A DNA stretch of 52,345 bases from Prevotella sp. (GCA_017467705.1 JAFUSC010000115.1:1-52345), one strand, 5' to 3'. Positions 35,508 through 44,782 are shown, counted from the first letter of the stretch. Translations and numbers: made by a program. The notes: generated by a model not told the origin, from the letters alone.

Positions 35508-37826
35508 TCATTTCTCGTTTTTCCTGACAATCTCCATGCACTCATCGTAGGTCAGTTCAGCTGCACGCTCGTGCAGGTTCTTCGGCAGACGGATGTTCTT
35601 TCCGTCGTAGGCCAGGTAAGGACCGTAGCGACCGTTCAGCACTTCGAGCTTGGCATCTTCCTCGAAGGTCTTGATGTGCTTCTTCTTTTCCTGCTCGCGT
35701 TTCTGTTGGATGAGTTCAATGGCTTCGTCAAGCGTGATGCTCATGGGGTCAGCTCCCTTCGGCAGCGACGTGTATTTGCCGTCGTGCTGCACGTAAGGTC
35801 CGAAGCGGCCGGAGCCGATGACCACCTTCGAGCCCTCGTACTCGCCGATCTCGCGCGGCAGCTTGAACAGCTCCAGCGCTTCCTCCAGCGTGATGCTCTC
35901 AATGCTGATTTCCTTCGGCACCTGTGCAAACACAGGCTTGACCTTGTCCTCAATGGTGCCGATCTGTGCCACCGGCCCGAAGCGTCCGATTTTGACCAGC
36001 ACGCGGCGTCCGCTCTTCGGGTCCACGCCCAGCTGACGCTCACCGGCCCGATGGTTCTGTCGGGTGTTAAGGGTCTTCTCCACCGTCGGCTCGAAGTCCT
36101 TATAGAAGTGACGCATCATCGATGTCCACTGCTCCTTGCCCTCGGCAATCTTGTCGAAGTCCTGCTCCACCTTGGCCGTGAAGTTATAGTCCATGATGGT
36201 GGGGAAGGCTTCCATGAGGAAGTCGTTGACCACGGTACCGATGTCCGTCGGCAGCAGCTTGCCTTTCTCTGAGCCGGCCATTTCCTTGCGCGTCTTCTGC
36301 GTAATCTGCTTACCCTTCAGCGTGTCGATGGTGTAAGTGCGCTCTTCACCCTTTCGGTCACCCTTCTGCACGTATTCGCGCTGTTGGATGGTGGAGATGG
36401 TGGGAGCGTAGGTTGAAGGTCGGCCGATGCCAAGCTCTTCCAGTTTGTGCACCAGCGATGCCTCGGTGTAGCGCAGCGGTCCCTGTGTGAAACGCTGCGT
36501 GGCGGTAATCTCGTGCCGTGTGAGCGGCTGGCCTTCAGTCATGATGGGCAGTTCGTGTGCCATGTCCTCCTCATGCTGTTCCTCGTCGTCAATTGACTCG
36601 CGGTAAACCTTGATGAAACCGTCGAACCTGACCACTTCGCCCGTTGCCACGAATTCGTAATCCTTCGTCGTGCCGTGTGAGTTGACCGTGATGTTGATGG
36701 TGGTCTTCTCTATCTCAGCATCAGCCATCTGCGACGCTGCCGTACGTTTCCAGATGAGGTTATACAGGCGGCGCTCCTGTGCCGTGCCTTCTATCTCGGT
36801 CTGGTTCATGTACGTGGGGCGTATGGCTTCGTGTGCCTCCTGCGCACCCTTCGAGTGGGTGTGATACTGGCGTGGCTTGCTGTACTGCTCACCGTAGAGC
36901 CGGATGATTTCCTCCTTCGATGCGTTGATGCACAGTCCTGAGAGGTTGACCGAGTCCGTACGCATGTAGGTGATGCGTCCGCTTTCGTAGAGCCGCTGGG
37001 CCACCATCATCGTCTGGCTGACGGTCATGCCGAGCTTGCGCGCAGCTTCCTGTTGCAGGGTCGACGTGGTGAAAGGCGGTGCGGGCGTGCGCTTCATGGG
37101 CTTTTTCTGTATGGACTGTACGCAGAACTCAGCGTCTTTGCACAACTCAAGGAACTGCTCCACTTCTTCGTGCGTCTTGAAACGCTTGTCGAGCTGTGCT
37201 TTCAGTTCGCTCCGTGAGCCGTCGGCGTTGGTGACGTCGAAGACAGCGTTCACGCTGTAGAACGTCTCGCTTTGGAACGCCTGTATCTCACGCTCACGGT
37301 CGACAATCAGCCTGACGGCAACGCTCTGCACGCGACCGGCTGACAGGGCGGGCTTCACCTTGCGCCACAGCACGGGCGAGAGCTTGAAGCCCACCAGACG
37401 GTCGAGCACGCGGCGAGCCTGCTGCGCGTTGACCAGGTTCATGTCCAGGTGGCGGGGATGCTCAATGGCCTCAAGTATGGCCGGCTTCGTGATTTCGTGG
37501 AACACGATGCGGCTGGTCTTCTCCTCGTCCAGTCCTAACACCTCGCACAGATGCCATGAGATGGCTTCTCCCTCGCGGTCTTCATCGCTTGCGAGCCAGA
37601 CCTTCTCGGCTTTCTTGGCGTTGCTCTGCAGCTCCTTGACCAGTTTCTGCTTCTCCGCAGGCACTTCGTATTCGGGTTCGAGCGATTTCTCGTCAACACT
37701 CATCTCACGCTTCTTCAGGTCACGTATATGGCCATAGCTTGACATGACCTTGAAGTCTTTTCCTAAGAATTTCTCTATCGTCTTGGCCTTGGCAGGCGAC
37801 TCGACGATAACTAAATTTTTCTGCAT
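35508..37826 (-). CDS. topA: DNA topoisomerase I
   Basis: 772 aa from MQKNLVIVESPAKA; the upstream frame to 37916 lies over the promoter. The TOPRIM motif is ASDEDREGEA (79-88), and the active tyrosine is Tyr287 in GRITYMRTDS. The C-terminal part has three or four repeats with FGPYVQ / YGPYLAY and KLP-type ends instead of the four-cysteine zinc ribbons of E. coli. It relaxes negative supercoils. It leads a run topA-aroK-speA-argB-sigma-anti-sigma. Confidence 0.96.
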   Translation of the reverse strand: MQKNLVIVESPAKAKTIEKFLGKDFKVMSSYGHIRDLKKREMSVDEKSLEPEYEVPAEKQKLVKELQSNAKKAEKVWLASDEDREGEAISWHLCEVLGLDEEKTSRIVFHEITKPAILEAIEHPRHLDMNLVNAQQARRVLDRLVGFKLSPVLWRKVKPALSAGRVQSVAVRLIVDREREIQAFQSETFYSVNAVFDVTNADGSRSELKAQLDKRFKTHEEVEQFLELCKDAEFCVQSIQKKPMKRTPAPPFTTSTLQQEAARKLGMTVSQTMMVAQRLYESGRITYMRTDSVNLSGLCINASKEEIIRLYGEQYSKPRQYHTHSKGAQEAHEAIRPTYMNQTEIEGTAQERRLYNLIWKRTAASQMADAEIEKTTINITVNSHGTTKDYEFVATGEVVRFDGFIKVYRESIDDEEQHEEDMAHELPIMTEGQPLTRHEITATQRFTQGPLRYTEASLVHKLEELGIGRPSTYAPTISTIQQREYVQKGDRKGEERTYTIDTLKGKQITQKTRKEMAGSEKGKLLPTDIGTVVNDFLMEAFPTIMDYNFTAKVEQDFDKIAEGKEQWTSMMRHFYKDFEPTVEKTLNTRQNHRAGERQLGVDPKSGRRVLVKIGRFGPVAQIGTIEDKVKPVFAQVPKEISIESITLEEALELFKLPREIGEYEGSKVVIGSGRFGPYVQHDGKYTSLPKGADPMSITLDEAIELIQQKREQEKKKHIKTFEEDAKLEVLNGRYGPYLAYDGKNIRLPKNLHERAAELTYDECMEIVRKNEK

Positions 37827-37913
37827 CCTTTTATATTGATTTTTCTTGTTTATGCCTTTCCGTCGATCAGTATCAGGCCGTTTAATCTTTTCCGTGCTTA
37901 CTGAATCGGGCTG

Positions 37914-37921
37914 CAAAAGTA
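37914..37921 (-). promoter_or_regulatory. -7 box TACTTTTG for topA
   Basis: Minus-strand box 87 nt before the topA ATG; the divergent gene's box is at 38018. Confidence 0.6.
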
Positions 37922-38017
37922 GAGAAAAGTTTTGGTTATACCTTATATATATAGGAGATTTTTTGTTTTCTTAACGTTTTAGCGATTGATTTCCTTGGCT
38001 GTTTGGCTGTTAAATCG

Positions 38018-38025
38018 TACCTTTG
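38018..38025 (+). promoter_or_regulatory. -7 box TACCTTTG for sialate O-acetylesterase
   Basis: TTG at 37995-37997 lies 20 nt upstream, and the ATG 37 nt downstream. Confidence 0.65.
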
Positions 38026-38062
38026 CAGTCAAAACGAACTAAAACTATCATTCAAAACGACA

Positions 38063-39517
38063 ATGAACAAGCGAATTCTATTTGCAGCCGTGCTGGTGGC
38101 CATGGCCATCGGAGGACAGGCAAAGGTAAGGTTGCCGCACATCATTTGCGACAACATGGTGTTGCAACAGCAGTCGGACGCCCGTCTGTGGGGTTGGGCT
38201 CAGTCAGGCAGGGAAGTGAAGGTCACCACGTCATGGAACGGTCAGACCGTGAAGACGAAGGCCGACACACAGGGCAAGTGGCTCGTGAAGGTGCAGACAC
38301 CTGCCGCATCTTATGAACCCTACACCATCACCTTCGACGACGGCGACGGCAAGGTGACCGTCAGCAACGTGCTGGCCGGCGAGGTGTGGGTCTGTGCCGG
38401 ACAGTCGAACATGGAGATGCCCGTGCGCGGCTTCGGACAGTGCCCCGTCGAGAACCTCAACCAGCACATCATTGAAGCGCAGAACCCTAACGGCGTGCGC
38501 AGCGTGAAGATTCCCAGCATCATGCGCATGACGCCGCAGGAAGATGCTGACTGCCAGTGGCGTGTGTGCTCACCGCAGAACGTGCTCGACTTCTCGGCCA
38601 CGGGCTACTTCTTTGCCCGCATGGTGAACAAGGCGCTGAACATTCCCGTGGGACTCATTGAGGCCAACAAGGGCGGCTCGCGCGTGGAAAGCTGGCTGAC
38701 CAAGGAGAACCTGGAGCGTTACACCGACGAACCCACCGACACCATGGGCATCGTCAACTTCAAGAAGGAGTGGGACTACCACCGTGCCCTCGTCTGGGGC
38801 AACGGCACGTTCAACCCCATCCTGAACTACACCGTCAAGGGCATCCTGTTCTATCAGGGCTGCTCCAACGTGGGCGATCCCGGCAATCAGTACTCTGAGC
38901 GCCTGAAGCTGTTGGTGGAGCAGTGGCGTCAGCAGTTCGGACTGGGCCAGCTGCCGTTCTACTTCGTGCAGATAGCGCCTTACTGGTACGACAATGCCGA
39001 CGGCGACTGGGGTGCCCGCCTGCGTGAACAGCAGTTCCGCGCCTCGCAGATCATTCCCAACAGCGGCATCGTCTGCACCAACGACGCCGTCTACCCCTAC
39101 GAGCTGACGCAGATTCACCCCGCGCAGAAGCAGAAGGTGGGTGAGCGTCTGGCGTTCCTCGCACTCAACGAGCAGTACGGCATGAAGTCGCTCATGGCCA
39201 AGAGCCCCACGTACAAGGAGATGACCGTCAAGAACGACACCGTCTACCTGCACTTCGACAACGAGTACGGCGGTCTGAGCCGTTTCGAGAACATCGAAGG
39301 CTTCGAGGTGGCCGGCGCTGACCGCGTGTTCCACCCCGCCAAGGCGCAGCACTTCTGGCAGCCCGGCGGCGGCAAGTGGGACGAAGCGCTCATTGTCGTC
39401 AGCCCCGACGTGAAAGAGCCCGTTGCCGTGCGCTACTGCTTCCGTAACTTTCAGTTAGGCAACCTCGCCAACATGGGCGGCCTGCCGCTTTTCCCGTTCC
39501 GAACGGATAATTGGTGA
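38063..39517 (+). CDS. Secreted sialate O-acetylesterase family enzyme
   Basis: 484 aa. A signal peptide ends GGQA near residue 20. The SGNH-type nucleophile is Ser115 in CAGQSNM, and a late TQIHPAQKQ block holds the catalytic His. An N-terminal beta domain (21-105) with ICDNMVLQQ precedes it, the usual layout of SIAE in Bacteroidetes. These enzymes remove O-acetyl groups from sialic acids or other sugars of the host or plant. The stop codon overlaps the next gene's ATG by 1 bp (TGATG). Confidence 0.93.
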   Translation: MNKRILFAAVLVAMAIGGQAKVRLPHIICDNMVLQQQSDARLWGWAQSGREVKVTTSWNGQTVKTKADTQGKWLVKVQTPAASYEPYTITFDDGDGKVTVSNVLAGEVWVCAGQSNMEMPVRGFGQCPVENLNQHIIEAQNPNGVRSVKIPSIMRMTPQEDADCQWRVCSPQNVLDFSATGYFFARMVNKALNIPVGLIEANKGGSRVESWLTKENLERYTDEPTDTMGIVNFKKEWDYHRALVWGNGTFNPILNYTVKGILFYQGCSNVGDPGNQYSERLKLLVEQWRQQFGLGQLPFYFVQIAPYWYDNADGDWGARLREQQFRASQIIPNSGIVCTNDAVYPYELTQIHPAQKQKVGERLAFLALNEQYGMKSLMAKSPTYKEMTVKNDTVYLHFDNEYGGLSRFENIEGFEVAGADRVFHPAKAQHFWQPGGGKWDEALIVVSPDVKEPVAVRYCFRNFQLGNLANMGGLPLFPFRTDNW

Positions 39518-40065
39518 TGATCATGTTACATCCCCTTGACATTTTCACCCACTGCCCTGTGTGCGGCAGTCCGCGCTTTGAGGTGCACAACTTCAAGAGC
39601 AAGCAGTGCGGTGCGTGCGGCTTCACCTACTACGCCAATCCCTGCTCGGCCACGGCTGCGTTCATCCTGCGTGGCGACGACCTGCTCGTCGTGCGCCGGG
39701 CGAAGGAGCCCGCCAAGGGCACGCTCGACCTGCCCGGCGGCTTCGTCGACATGGGCGAGACCGCCGAGGAAGGCATGCGGCGCGAAATCAAAGAGGAAAC
39801 GGGGCTTGACGTCGCGCAGCTGCACTACCTCTTCTCTTCGCCTAACGTCTACATGTATAGCGGCATGGGCGTCCACACGCTCGACATGGACTACATGGTG
39901 CGCGTGGCGCCCGACGTACAGGTGCGTGCTGCCGACGATGCCGCTGAGTGTCTCTGGATTCCCCTCCGCGAGGTCTGTCCTGCTGACTTCGGGCTCACCA
40001 GCATCCGCAATGCCGTCATCCGTTTCCTGGACGAAAAGCCTTATCTGAACCCATTACCCGAATGA
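39517..40065 (+). CDS. NUDIX hydrolase with N-terminal zinc ribbon
   Basis: 182 aa from ATG at 39517; TTG at 39511 would add two residues. Zinc ribbon cysteines are C13, C16, C31 and C34 (CPVC, CGAC). The Nudix box is complete at 75-97 (Gly75, Glu81, Arg89, Glu90, Glu93, Glu94, Gly96). Similar proteins resemble NADH pyrophosphatase NudC, but this is shorter. It hydrolyses a nucleoside diphosphate linked compound; which one is not visible. It overlaps the next lipoprotein gene by 4 bp. Confidence 0.93.
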   Translation: MIMLHPLDIFTHCPVCGSPRFEVHNFKSKQCGACGFTYYANPCSATAAFILRGDDLLVVRRAKEPAKGTLDLPGGFVDMGETAEEGMRREIKEETGLDVAQLHYLFSSPNVYMYSGMGVHTLDMDYMVRVAPDVQVRAADDAAECLWIPLREVCPADFGLTSIRNAVIRFLDEKPYLNPLPE

Positions 40066-40562
40066 AGATCTACCTGCTTTGTGCAGTGGTCGCCCTGGTG
40101 TGCCTGCTGCTCCTCTTCCCGTCGTGCGCCAAACAGCAGTCGCTGCTGCTCAGCCGCGACATGTTGCTGCGGGCCACGACCATCAGCCTTTACACGGACA
40201 ACGGCACCGTGGCACCCGAATACCGCTACTCGCTGACGGTCACGGTGAAGCCCGACTCGGTGAGGCTGGAGCTGACACAGGGCTACAGCAACGAGACTGG
40301 TCTTGTCCGCACTGCCGCATTGTCGCCCGAGCGTTATCAGGCGTTCGTCAATGCGCTGGCCGCGCTGTCAGTGCGCAAGGTCAAGGACAACCCCGACCCG
40401 CCCGCCGGCGGCTCCGCCACCAGCATCAGGGTCAGGGCCAACGGCGAGACGCTGTTCGTGGCCAGCGACGGGCTGAACCTGACGTGCGACGGCAACCTGA
40501 CGGACGTCTTCCGCAACGTCCTGCCCGACGAACTGTCACAGGAGTTTGCCCGTGCGAGATAA
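40062..40562 (+). CDS. Small lipoprotein, unknown
   Basis: 166 aa. The signal sequence ends in a probable lipobox FPSC (Cys at 22). The mature part is beta-rich and has no family I can name. Start overlaps the NUDIX stop (ATGA), so the two are likely co-translated. Confidence 0.75.
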   Translation: MKIYLLCAVVALVCLLLLFPSCAKQQSLLLSRDMLLRATTISLYTDNGTVAPEYRYSLTVTVKPDSVRLELTQGYSNETGLVRTAALSPERYQAFVNALAALSVRKVKDNPDPPAGGSATSIRVRANGETLFVASDGLNLTCDGNLTDVFRNVLPDELSQEFARAR

Positions 40563-40577
40563 CTGTTCACTAATGTG

Positions 40578-40585
40578 TACCTTTG
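40578..40585 (+). promoter_or_regulatory. -7 box TACCTTTG for WG-repeat gene 2
   Basis: 28 nt before the ATG at 40614. Confidence 0.6.
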
Positions 40586-40613
40586 TCGCAGAAAACTTAA
40601 AATACAAATAACA

Positions 40614-41837
40614 ATGAAACGAATCATTCAAGTTCTTTTTACAGCCTTTGTGTTGTCGCTGGTGCCGACAACTTATGTTATGGCGCAAAAAACTCATATA
40701 GAAAGTCCATTGGAGCGCAAGGCCCGTTTGGAACGTGAGGCCGCCGCGAAGAAAAAACGCCAACAAGAAGCTGCTGCCAGGCGGCAACGCGAGGCTGAGC
40801 AGCGTGAACAAAACGCACGTGCAGAGGCAGCCCGCGAGCAACAAGCACAAAAGCAGTTACAGCGCGAGCGGTTTCATCGCAAATTGTTTAAAAATTTCCA
40901 TGATGGCTTAGCTGTTTATAAACACTACCGAACTGACAAATGTGGTTTCATTAATGAGATTGGTGATATCGTTATTCCCTGCACGTGGAAAGCTGCTGGA
41001 GGCTTCTGCGAGGGGCTGGCTGCGGTCAAAGACGATAATGACAAGTGGGGCTTTATTGACAAGGCTGGTCAGGTGGCTATTCCCTGCACGTGGAAAGAAG
41101 CTGGAAGTTTCCACGAGGGGCTGGCTGCGGTCGAAGACAACAACGGCAAGTGGGGCTTTATAGACAAGACAGGTCAGGTAGTCATTCCGTGTCAGTGGTT
41201 TTCGGCAGATGGATTCAGCGAGGGTCTGGGGCGTGTCAGAGACAACAACTGGAAGTATGGCTTTATAGACAAGACCGGCAAACTGGTTGTTCCCTGTACG
41301 TGGAAAGGTATTAGTGCTAATGGTTTCCGCGAGGGACTGGCTGTGGTCAAGGATGATAAAGGGAATGAAGGCTTCATTGACAAGACAGGTCAGGTGGTCA
41401 TTCCGTGTACGTGGAAATATGCTAATGATTTCCGCGAGGGGCTGGCTATGGTCATGGATGATAAAGTGAAATTTGGCTTTATTGACAAGGCTGGTCAGGT
41501 GGCTATTCCCTGCACGTGGGAAGATGCTGAAAGTTTCCGCGAGGGACTGGCTAGGGTCAAGGATGATAAAGGGAAATATGGCTTTATAGACAAGACAGGT
41601 CAGGTGGTTATTCCCTGTACGTGGAATTATGCAACCAATTTCCGCGAGGGGCTGGCTATGGTCATGGATGATAACTGGAAAAGTGGCTTTATTGACAAGA
41701 CAGGTCAGGTGGTTATTCCCTGCACGTGGAAAGAAGCTGGAAGTTTCCACGAGGGGCTGGCTGCGGTCGGAGACGATAAGAGCAACTATTTTTTCATTGA
41801 CACGACGGGCAAGATTATCGAGTCAGAAGAGCAGTAG
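40614..41837 (+). CDS. Secreted WG-repeat protein 2
   Basis: 407 aa from MKRIIQVLFT; the upstream frame starts in the promoter. The signal peptide ends VMAQ near 24. Residues about 28-80 are a charged R/E/Q/A helix, likely coiled coil. Eight nearly identical repeats of about 35 aa follow (WGFIDKTGQVVIPCTW, then FHEGLAAV), ending in a partial ninth. The repeats are nearly identical at DNA level (105 bp), so the array has expanded recently and copy number may vary between strains. The paralogue WG protein 1 has more divergent repeats. Confidence 0.92.
   Translation: MKRIIQVLFTAFVLSLVPTTYVMAQKTHIESPLERKARLEREAAAKKKRQQEAAARRQREAEQREQNARAEAAREQQAQKQLQRERFHRKLFKNFHDGLAVYKHYRTDKCGFINEIGDIVIPCTWKAAGGFCEGLAAVKDDNDKWGFIDKAGQVAIPCTWKEAGSFHEGLAAVEDNNGKWGFIDKTGQVVIPCQWFSADGFSEGLGRVRDNNWKYGFIDKTGKLVVPCTWKGISANGFREGLAVVKDDKGNEGFIDKTGQVVIPCTWKYANDFREGLAMVMDDKVKFGFIDKAGQVAIPCTWEDAESFREGLARVKDDKGKYGFIDKTGQVVIPCTWNYATNFREGLAMVMDDNWKSGFIDKTGQVVIPCTWKEAGSFHEGLAAVGDDKSNYFFIDTTGKIIESEEQ
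40940..41815 (+). repeat. Coding tandem repeat, about 105-bp unit, eight copies
   Basis: The repeat units of WG-repeat protein 2 are highly similar at DNA level (for example gacaagacaggtcaggtggt recurs), a sign of recent duplication or gene conversion. Confidence 0.85.
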
Positions 41838-41903
41838 CCTTATTCGTTGATTTTGAGGGTTTTACAAAGAGTGCTCTGCTCGTTGTAAAATCCTCATTTT
41901 GTA

Positions 41904-42013
41904 AACCGCCGATTCTCAACGCGAGAACTGCCGATTCCCAACGCGAGAACTGCCGATTCTCAACGCGAGAACTGCCGATTCCCGTCACGAGAACTGGCGA
42001 TTCCCACCGCGAG
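41904..42013. repeat. Five exact 22-bp tandem units, same family as 27552-27749
   Basis: Units of the form aactgccgattctcaacgcgag; same length and nearly same sequence as the array upstream of WG-repeat gene 1. It begins 67 bp after the WG-repeat gene 2 stop. Confidence 0.95.
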
Positions 42014-42333
42014 AATAAGTAATAGAACACAAAGGCACGAAGACATGAAGAAAAAGCGAACGACTACTGATAATTTCCTGAAATGGGAGTCCACAAAGGA
42101 AAGAGCTGCGGCCGCAGCTCTTCTTTGTGAGCTTCCGTTAAAGGAATAACAAGCAACAATGTCTTTGTTACTTTGTGACTTTGTGTTTAGTTTGAAATAT
42201 GGACTTCTTTCTCTCACGCAGAGGCGCAGAGGATGCAGAGGACGCGCTGAGTATTTTAAGTGGTGCATTGCAAATGCACCGACCAACGGCAGCCGCATTG
42301 CAAATGCGGCAGAACGGAGAAAGAAGTCCGTAC
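42014..42333. other. Palindrome-rich intergenic sequence, no gene
   Basis: A 22-bp perfect palindrome with core agctgcggccgcagct is at 42101-42122. Two palindromes sharing the core gcattgcaaatgc lie at about 42262-42279 and 42293-42309. No ORF or promoter is convincing. Confidence 0.7.
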
Positions 42334-42440
42334 AAGTCCGTGTGAGTCCGCTGCTAAAAATAAAAAAGTCCGTGTGAGTCCGCTGCTAAAAATAAAAAAG
42401 TCCGTGTGAGTCCGTGGCTAAAAACAAAAAAGTCCGTGGC
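42334..42440. repeat. 32-bp tandem repeat, three full copies and part of a fourth
   Basis: Units begin at 42334, 42366, 42398 and 42430 with the word aagtccgtgtgagtccg and an A-rich tail. Confidence 0.9.
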
Positions 42441-42491
42441 ATTTCTGTGTGACGATTTCTGTGGGCGAAATGCAAATAATTGCCGATTTAT

Positions 42492-42522
42492 TTTGCGTTT
42501 CGCTCCGTTTGCATTAACTTTG
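42492..42522 (+). promoter_or_regulatory. Promoter of the epimerase gene (shared segment with WG-repeat gene 1)
   Basis: TTTG at 42492-42495 and TAACTTTG at 42515-42522, 19 nt apart. The spacer includes tttcgctccgtttgca, identical to the WG-repeat gene 1 promoter. Confidence 0.75.
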
Positions 42523-42561
42523 CCGCGAAAAAACAGAAACATTCAAAAACGCAAGATAACC

Positions 42562-43578
42562 ATGAGACTATTGATAACAGGCGCCAGCGGGTTCATCGGC
42601 TCCTTCATCGTGGAGGAGGCACTGCAGCGGGGCTTCGACGTGTGGGCTGCCGTGCGGCGGTCGAGCTCCAGGGCCTACCTGAACGATGAGCGCATACACT
42701 TCGTGGAGCTGAACATGGACAGCGAGGAAGCGCTGCGCCAGCAGCTGAAAGACAAGACGTTTGACTACGTGGTGCACGCCGCCGGAGCGACGAAGTGCCT
42801 CAACGTGAACGACTTTCGCCGCATCAACACCGAGGGGACGAAGCATCTGGTCAACGCGCTCATGGCCACCCAGCCGGCGCTCAAACGTTTCGTGTTCATC
42901 AGTTCGCTGAGCATCATGGGTGCCCTGCGCGAGCAGCAGCCCTACACGGAGATTACCGACACGGACACGCCGCAGCCCAACACCGCCTACGGGCGGAGTA
43001 AGCTGGAGGCGGAGCACTTTTTGGAAAGCCTCCATTCACCCCTCAGCTCTGACCCTTCATCACCCTTCCCTTACGTCATCCTGCGACCCACGGGCGTCTA
43101 CGGCCCGCGCGAGCGTGACTACTTCCTGCAAGTGCAGAGCATCAAGCGCCACATGGACTTCGCTGTGGGCCGGCAGCAGGACATTACGTTCGTCTACGTG
43201 ACCGACGTGGTGCAGGCCGTGTTCCTCGCACTGGAGAAAGGACGCACGGGCGGCAAATACTTCCTCAGCGACGGCGAGGTGTACCAGTCGAGCACGTTCA
43301 GCGACTACGTGCACGAGGAGCTGGGCCGTCCGTGGCGGTTGCGCGTCACGGCACCGATCTGGCTGCTGCGCATCGTCACCACCTGCGGCGAGTACTGGGG
43401 CCGCTGGACGAAGCAGATGACCGCACTGAACCGCGACAAGTTCAACATCCTGCGTCAGCGCAACTGGCGCTGCGACATCAGCACGGCCCGCCGCGAACTG
43501 GGCTTCGAGCCGCAGGTGCAGCTGCGCGAAGGAGTGCGCCGCACCGTCAGATGGTATAAGGAACAGGGGTGGATATGA
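42562..43578 (+). CDS. NAD(P)-dependent epimerase/dehydratase (extended SDR)
   Basis: 338 aa from MRLLITGASG; upstream frame discarded. The Rossmann motif TGASGFIG (7-14) and catalytic Tyr143 / Lys147 in YGRSK are present, with a VYVTDVVQAV block. The segment SLHSPLSSDPSSPFP (around 156-170) is low-complexity and may be another repeat insertion. It could act on a nucleotide sugar; the substrate is not visible. Confidence 0.9.
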   Translation: MRLLITGASGFIGSFIVEEALQRGFDVWAAVRRSSSRAYLNDERIHFVELNMDSEEALRQQLKDKTFDYVVHAAGATKCLNVNDFRRINTEGTKHLVNALMATQPALKRFVFISSLSIMGALREQQPYTEITDTDTPQPNTAYGRSKLEAEHFLESLHSPLSSDPSSPFPYVILRPTGVYGPRERDYFLQVQSIKRHMDFAVGRQQDITFVYVTDVVQAVFLALEKGRTGGKYFLSDGEVYQSSTFSDYVHEELGRPWRLRVTAPIWLLRIVTTCGEYWGRWTKQMTALNRDKFNILRQRNWRCDISTARRELGFEPQVQLREGVRRTVRWYKEQGWI

Positions 43579-43584
43579 TTCTTT

Positions 43585-43786
43585 TCAGGAGTTACAGGAG
43601 TTTTCTTTGGGAGTGTAGTAGTGATAGTAGTGTAGTAGTGATAGTAGTGAAGTAGTGATAGTAGTGAAGTAGTGATAGGAGTGTAGGAGTGTAGACAATA
43701 GTTCTTGCTCAAATCTCAAGCCTCAAATCCTCACGCCCTACGGTACATTTGTCTACACTCCTCACTCCTATCACTCCTACACTCCT
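43585..43786. repeat. Tandem-word hairpin element (agtgatagtagtg words) with shared loop core
   Basis: Left arm words agtgatagtagtg and gtgtaggagt; right arm about 43750-43786 complements the last words. On the minus strand the loop reads agaca, GTACCGTAGGGC (43735-43746) and GAACTATTGTCT (43693-43704), as in the elements at 21297 and 44783. The orientation is opposite to those two. Confidence 0.88.
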
Positions 43787-43800
43787 AAAAAAGCAGAACA

Positions 43801-44760
43801 ATGAAACTAACTGATTACATCAAGCTGGAGAAGAAGCCCAAGAAGGGCCTGCTGGCGGTCGAGTGGGTCGTCATGGCTTACTTGGTGGCCACCACGCTGC
43901 TCATGTTCTTCACCTACGTGAAGCTGCACAACCCGGAGTCCATGCTCATGGTCCGTATGCGCGTGGTGGCCATCACCGTGGCCATGTGGCTCGTCTATCG
44001 GCTGGTGCCCTGCCGGCTGACACACTTCTTCCGCATCGGGGTGCAGCTGCTGATGCTCTCGTGGTGGTATCCTGACACGTACGAGCTGAACCGCATACTG
44101 CCGAACCTCGACCACGTGGTGGCCGGATGGGAACAGCAGCTCTTCGGCTGTCAGCCCGCGCTGCTCTTTGCTGAGAAGATGCCGTGGGCCGTGGTGAGCG
44201 AGCTGATGTGTCTGGGCTATGCCAGCTACTTCCCGCTCATCGGCCTCGTGCTGACGTGCTTCTTCATCTGGCGTTACAACGACTTCCACCGTGCGGCGTT
44301 TATCATCATCGGTGCCTTCTTCGTCTATTACACCTTTTTCATCTTCGTGCCCGTGGCCGGACCGCAGTATTACTTCCCTGCCGTGGGGACAGACGTGATA
44401 GCCCGCGGCGAGTTCCCCCAGCTGCACGACTACTTCGCCACCATGCGCGAAGCGCTGCCCACGCCGGGCTGGACAGGCGGCATCTTCCATCAGTCGGTGG
44501 TCGATGCGCGTGCCGTCGGCGAGCGTGCCACGGGAGCCTTCCCCAGCAGTCACGTCGGTATCGCCACCCTGCTCCTGCTCTTGGCTTGGCAGACGAAAAG
44601 CCGCCGGCTCTTCTGGGTGATTATGCCGCTCTACGTGCTGCTGTGCCTCAGCACCGTTTATCTCTACGCCCACTATGCCGTTGACGTCATCGGCGGCTGG
44701 GTCTCGGCACTGTTGCTGTTCCCGCTGCTGCACTTCGCGTACAAGCATTTTTTCTCTTAG
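43801..44760 (+). CDS. PAP2-family membrane phosphatase/phosphotransferase
   Basis: 319 aa with several TM segments. PAP2 motifs are PSSH at 248-251 and His291 / Asp295 in HYAVDVIGG. The N-terminus lacks a signal peptide, and the first TM is at about 20-40. Related to inositol phosphorylceramide synthase-type PAP2_3 proteins; Bacteroidetes make sphingolipids, so a lipid headgroup reaction is possible. Confidence 0.85.
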   Translation: MKLTDYIKLEKKPKKGLLAVEWVVMAYLVATTLLMFFTYVKLHNPESMLMVRMRVVAITVAMWLVYRLVPCRLTHFFRIGVQLLMLSWWYPDTYELNRILPNLDHVVAGWEQQLFGCQPALLFAEKMPWAVVSELMCLGYASYFPLIGLVLTCFFIWRYNDFHRAAFIIIGAFFVYYTFFIFVPVAGPQYYFPAVGTDVIARGEFPQLHDYFATMREALPTPGWTGGIFHQSVVDARAVGERATGAFPSSHVGIATLLLLLAWQTKSRRLFWVIMPLYVLLCLSTVYLYAHYAVDVIGGWVSALLLFPLLHFAYKHFFS

Positions 44761-44782
44761 GAGTTTCTTTTGGAGTTATGTT

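Noticed and set aside
43807..44748. 313-aa minus-strand ORF
   Set aside because: It mirrors the PAP2 gene, rich in H, E and R as expected of an antisense frame.
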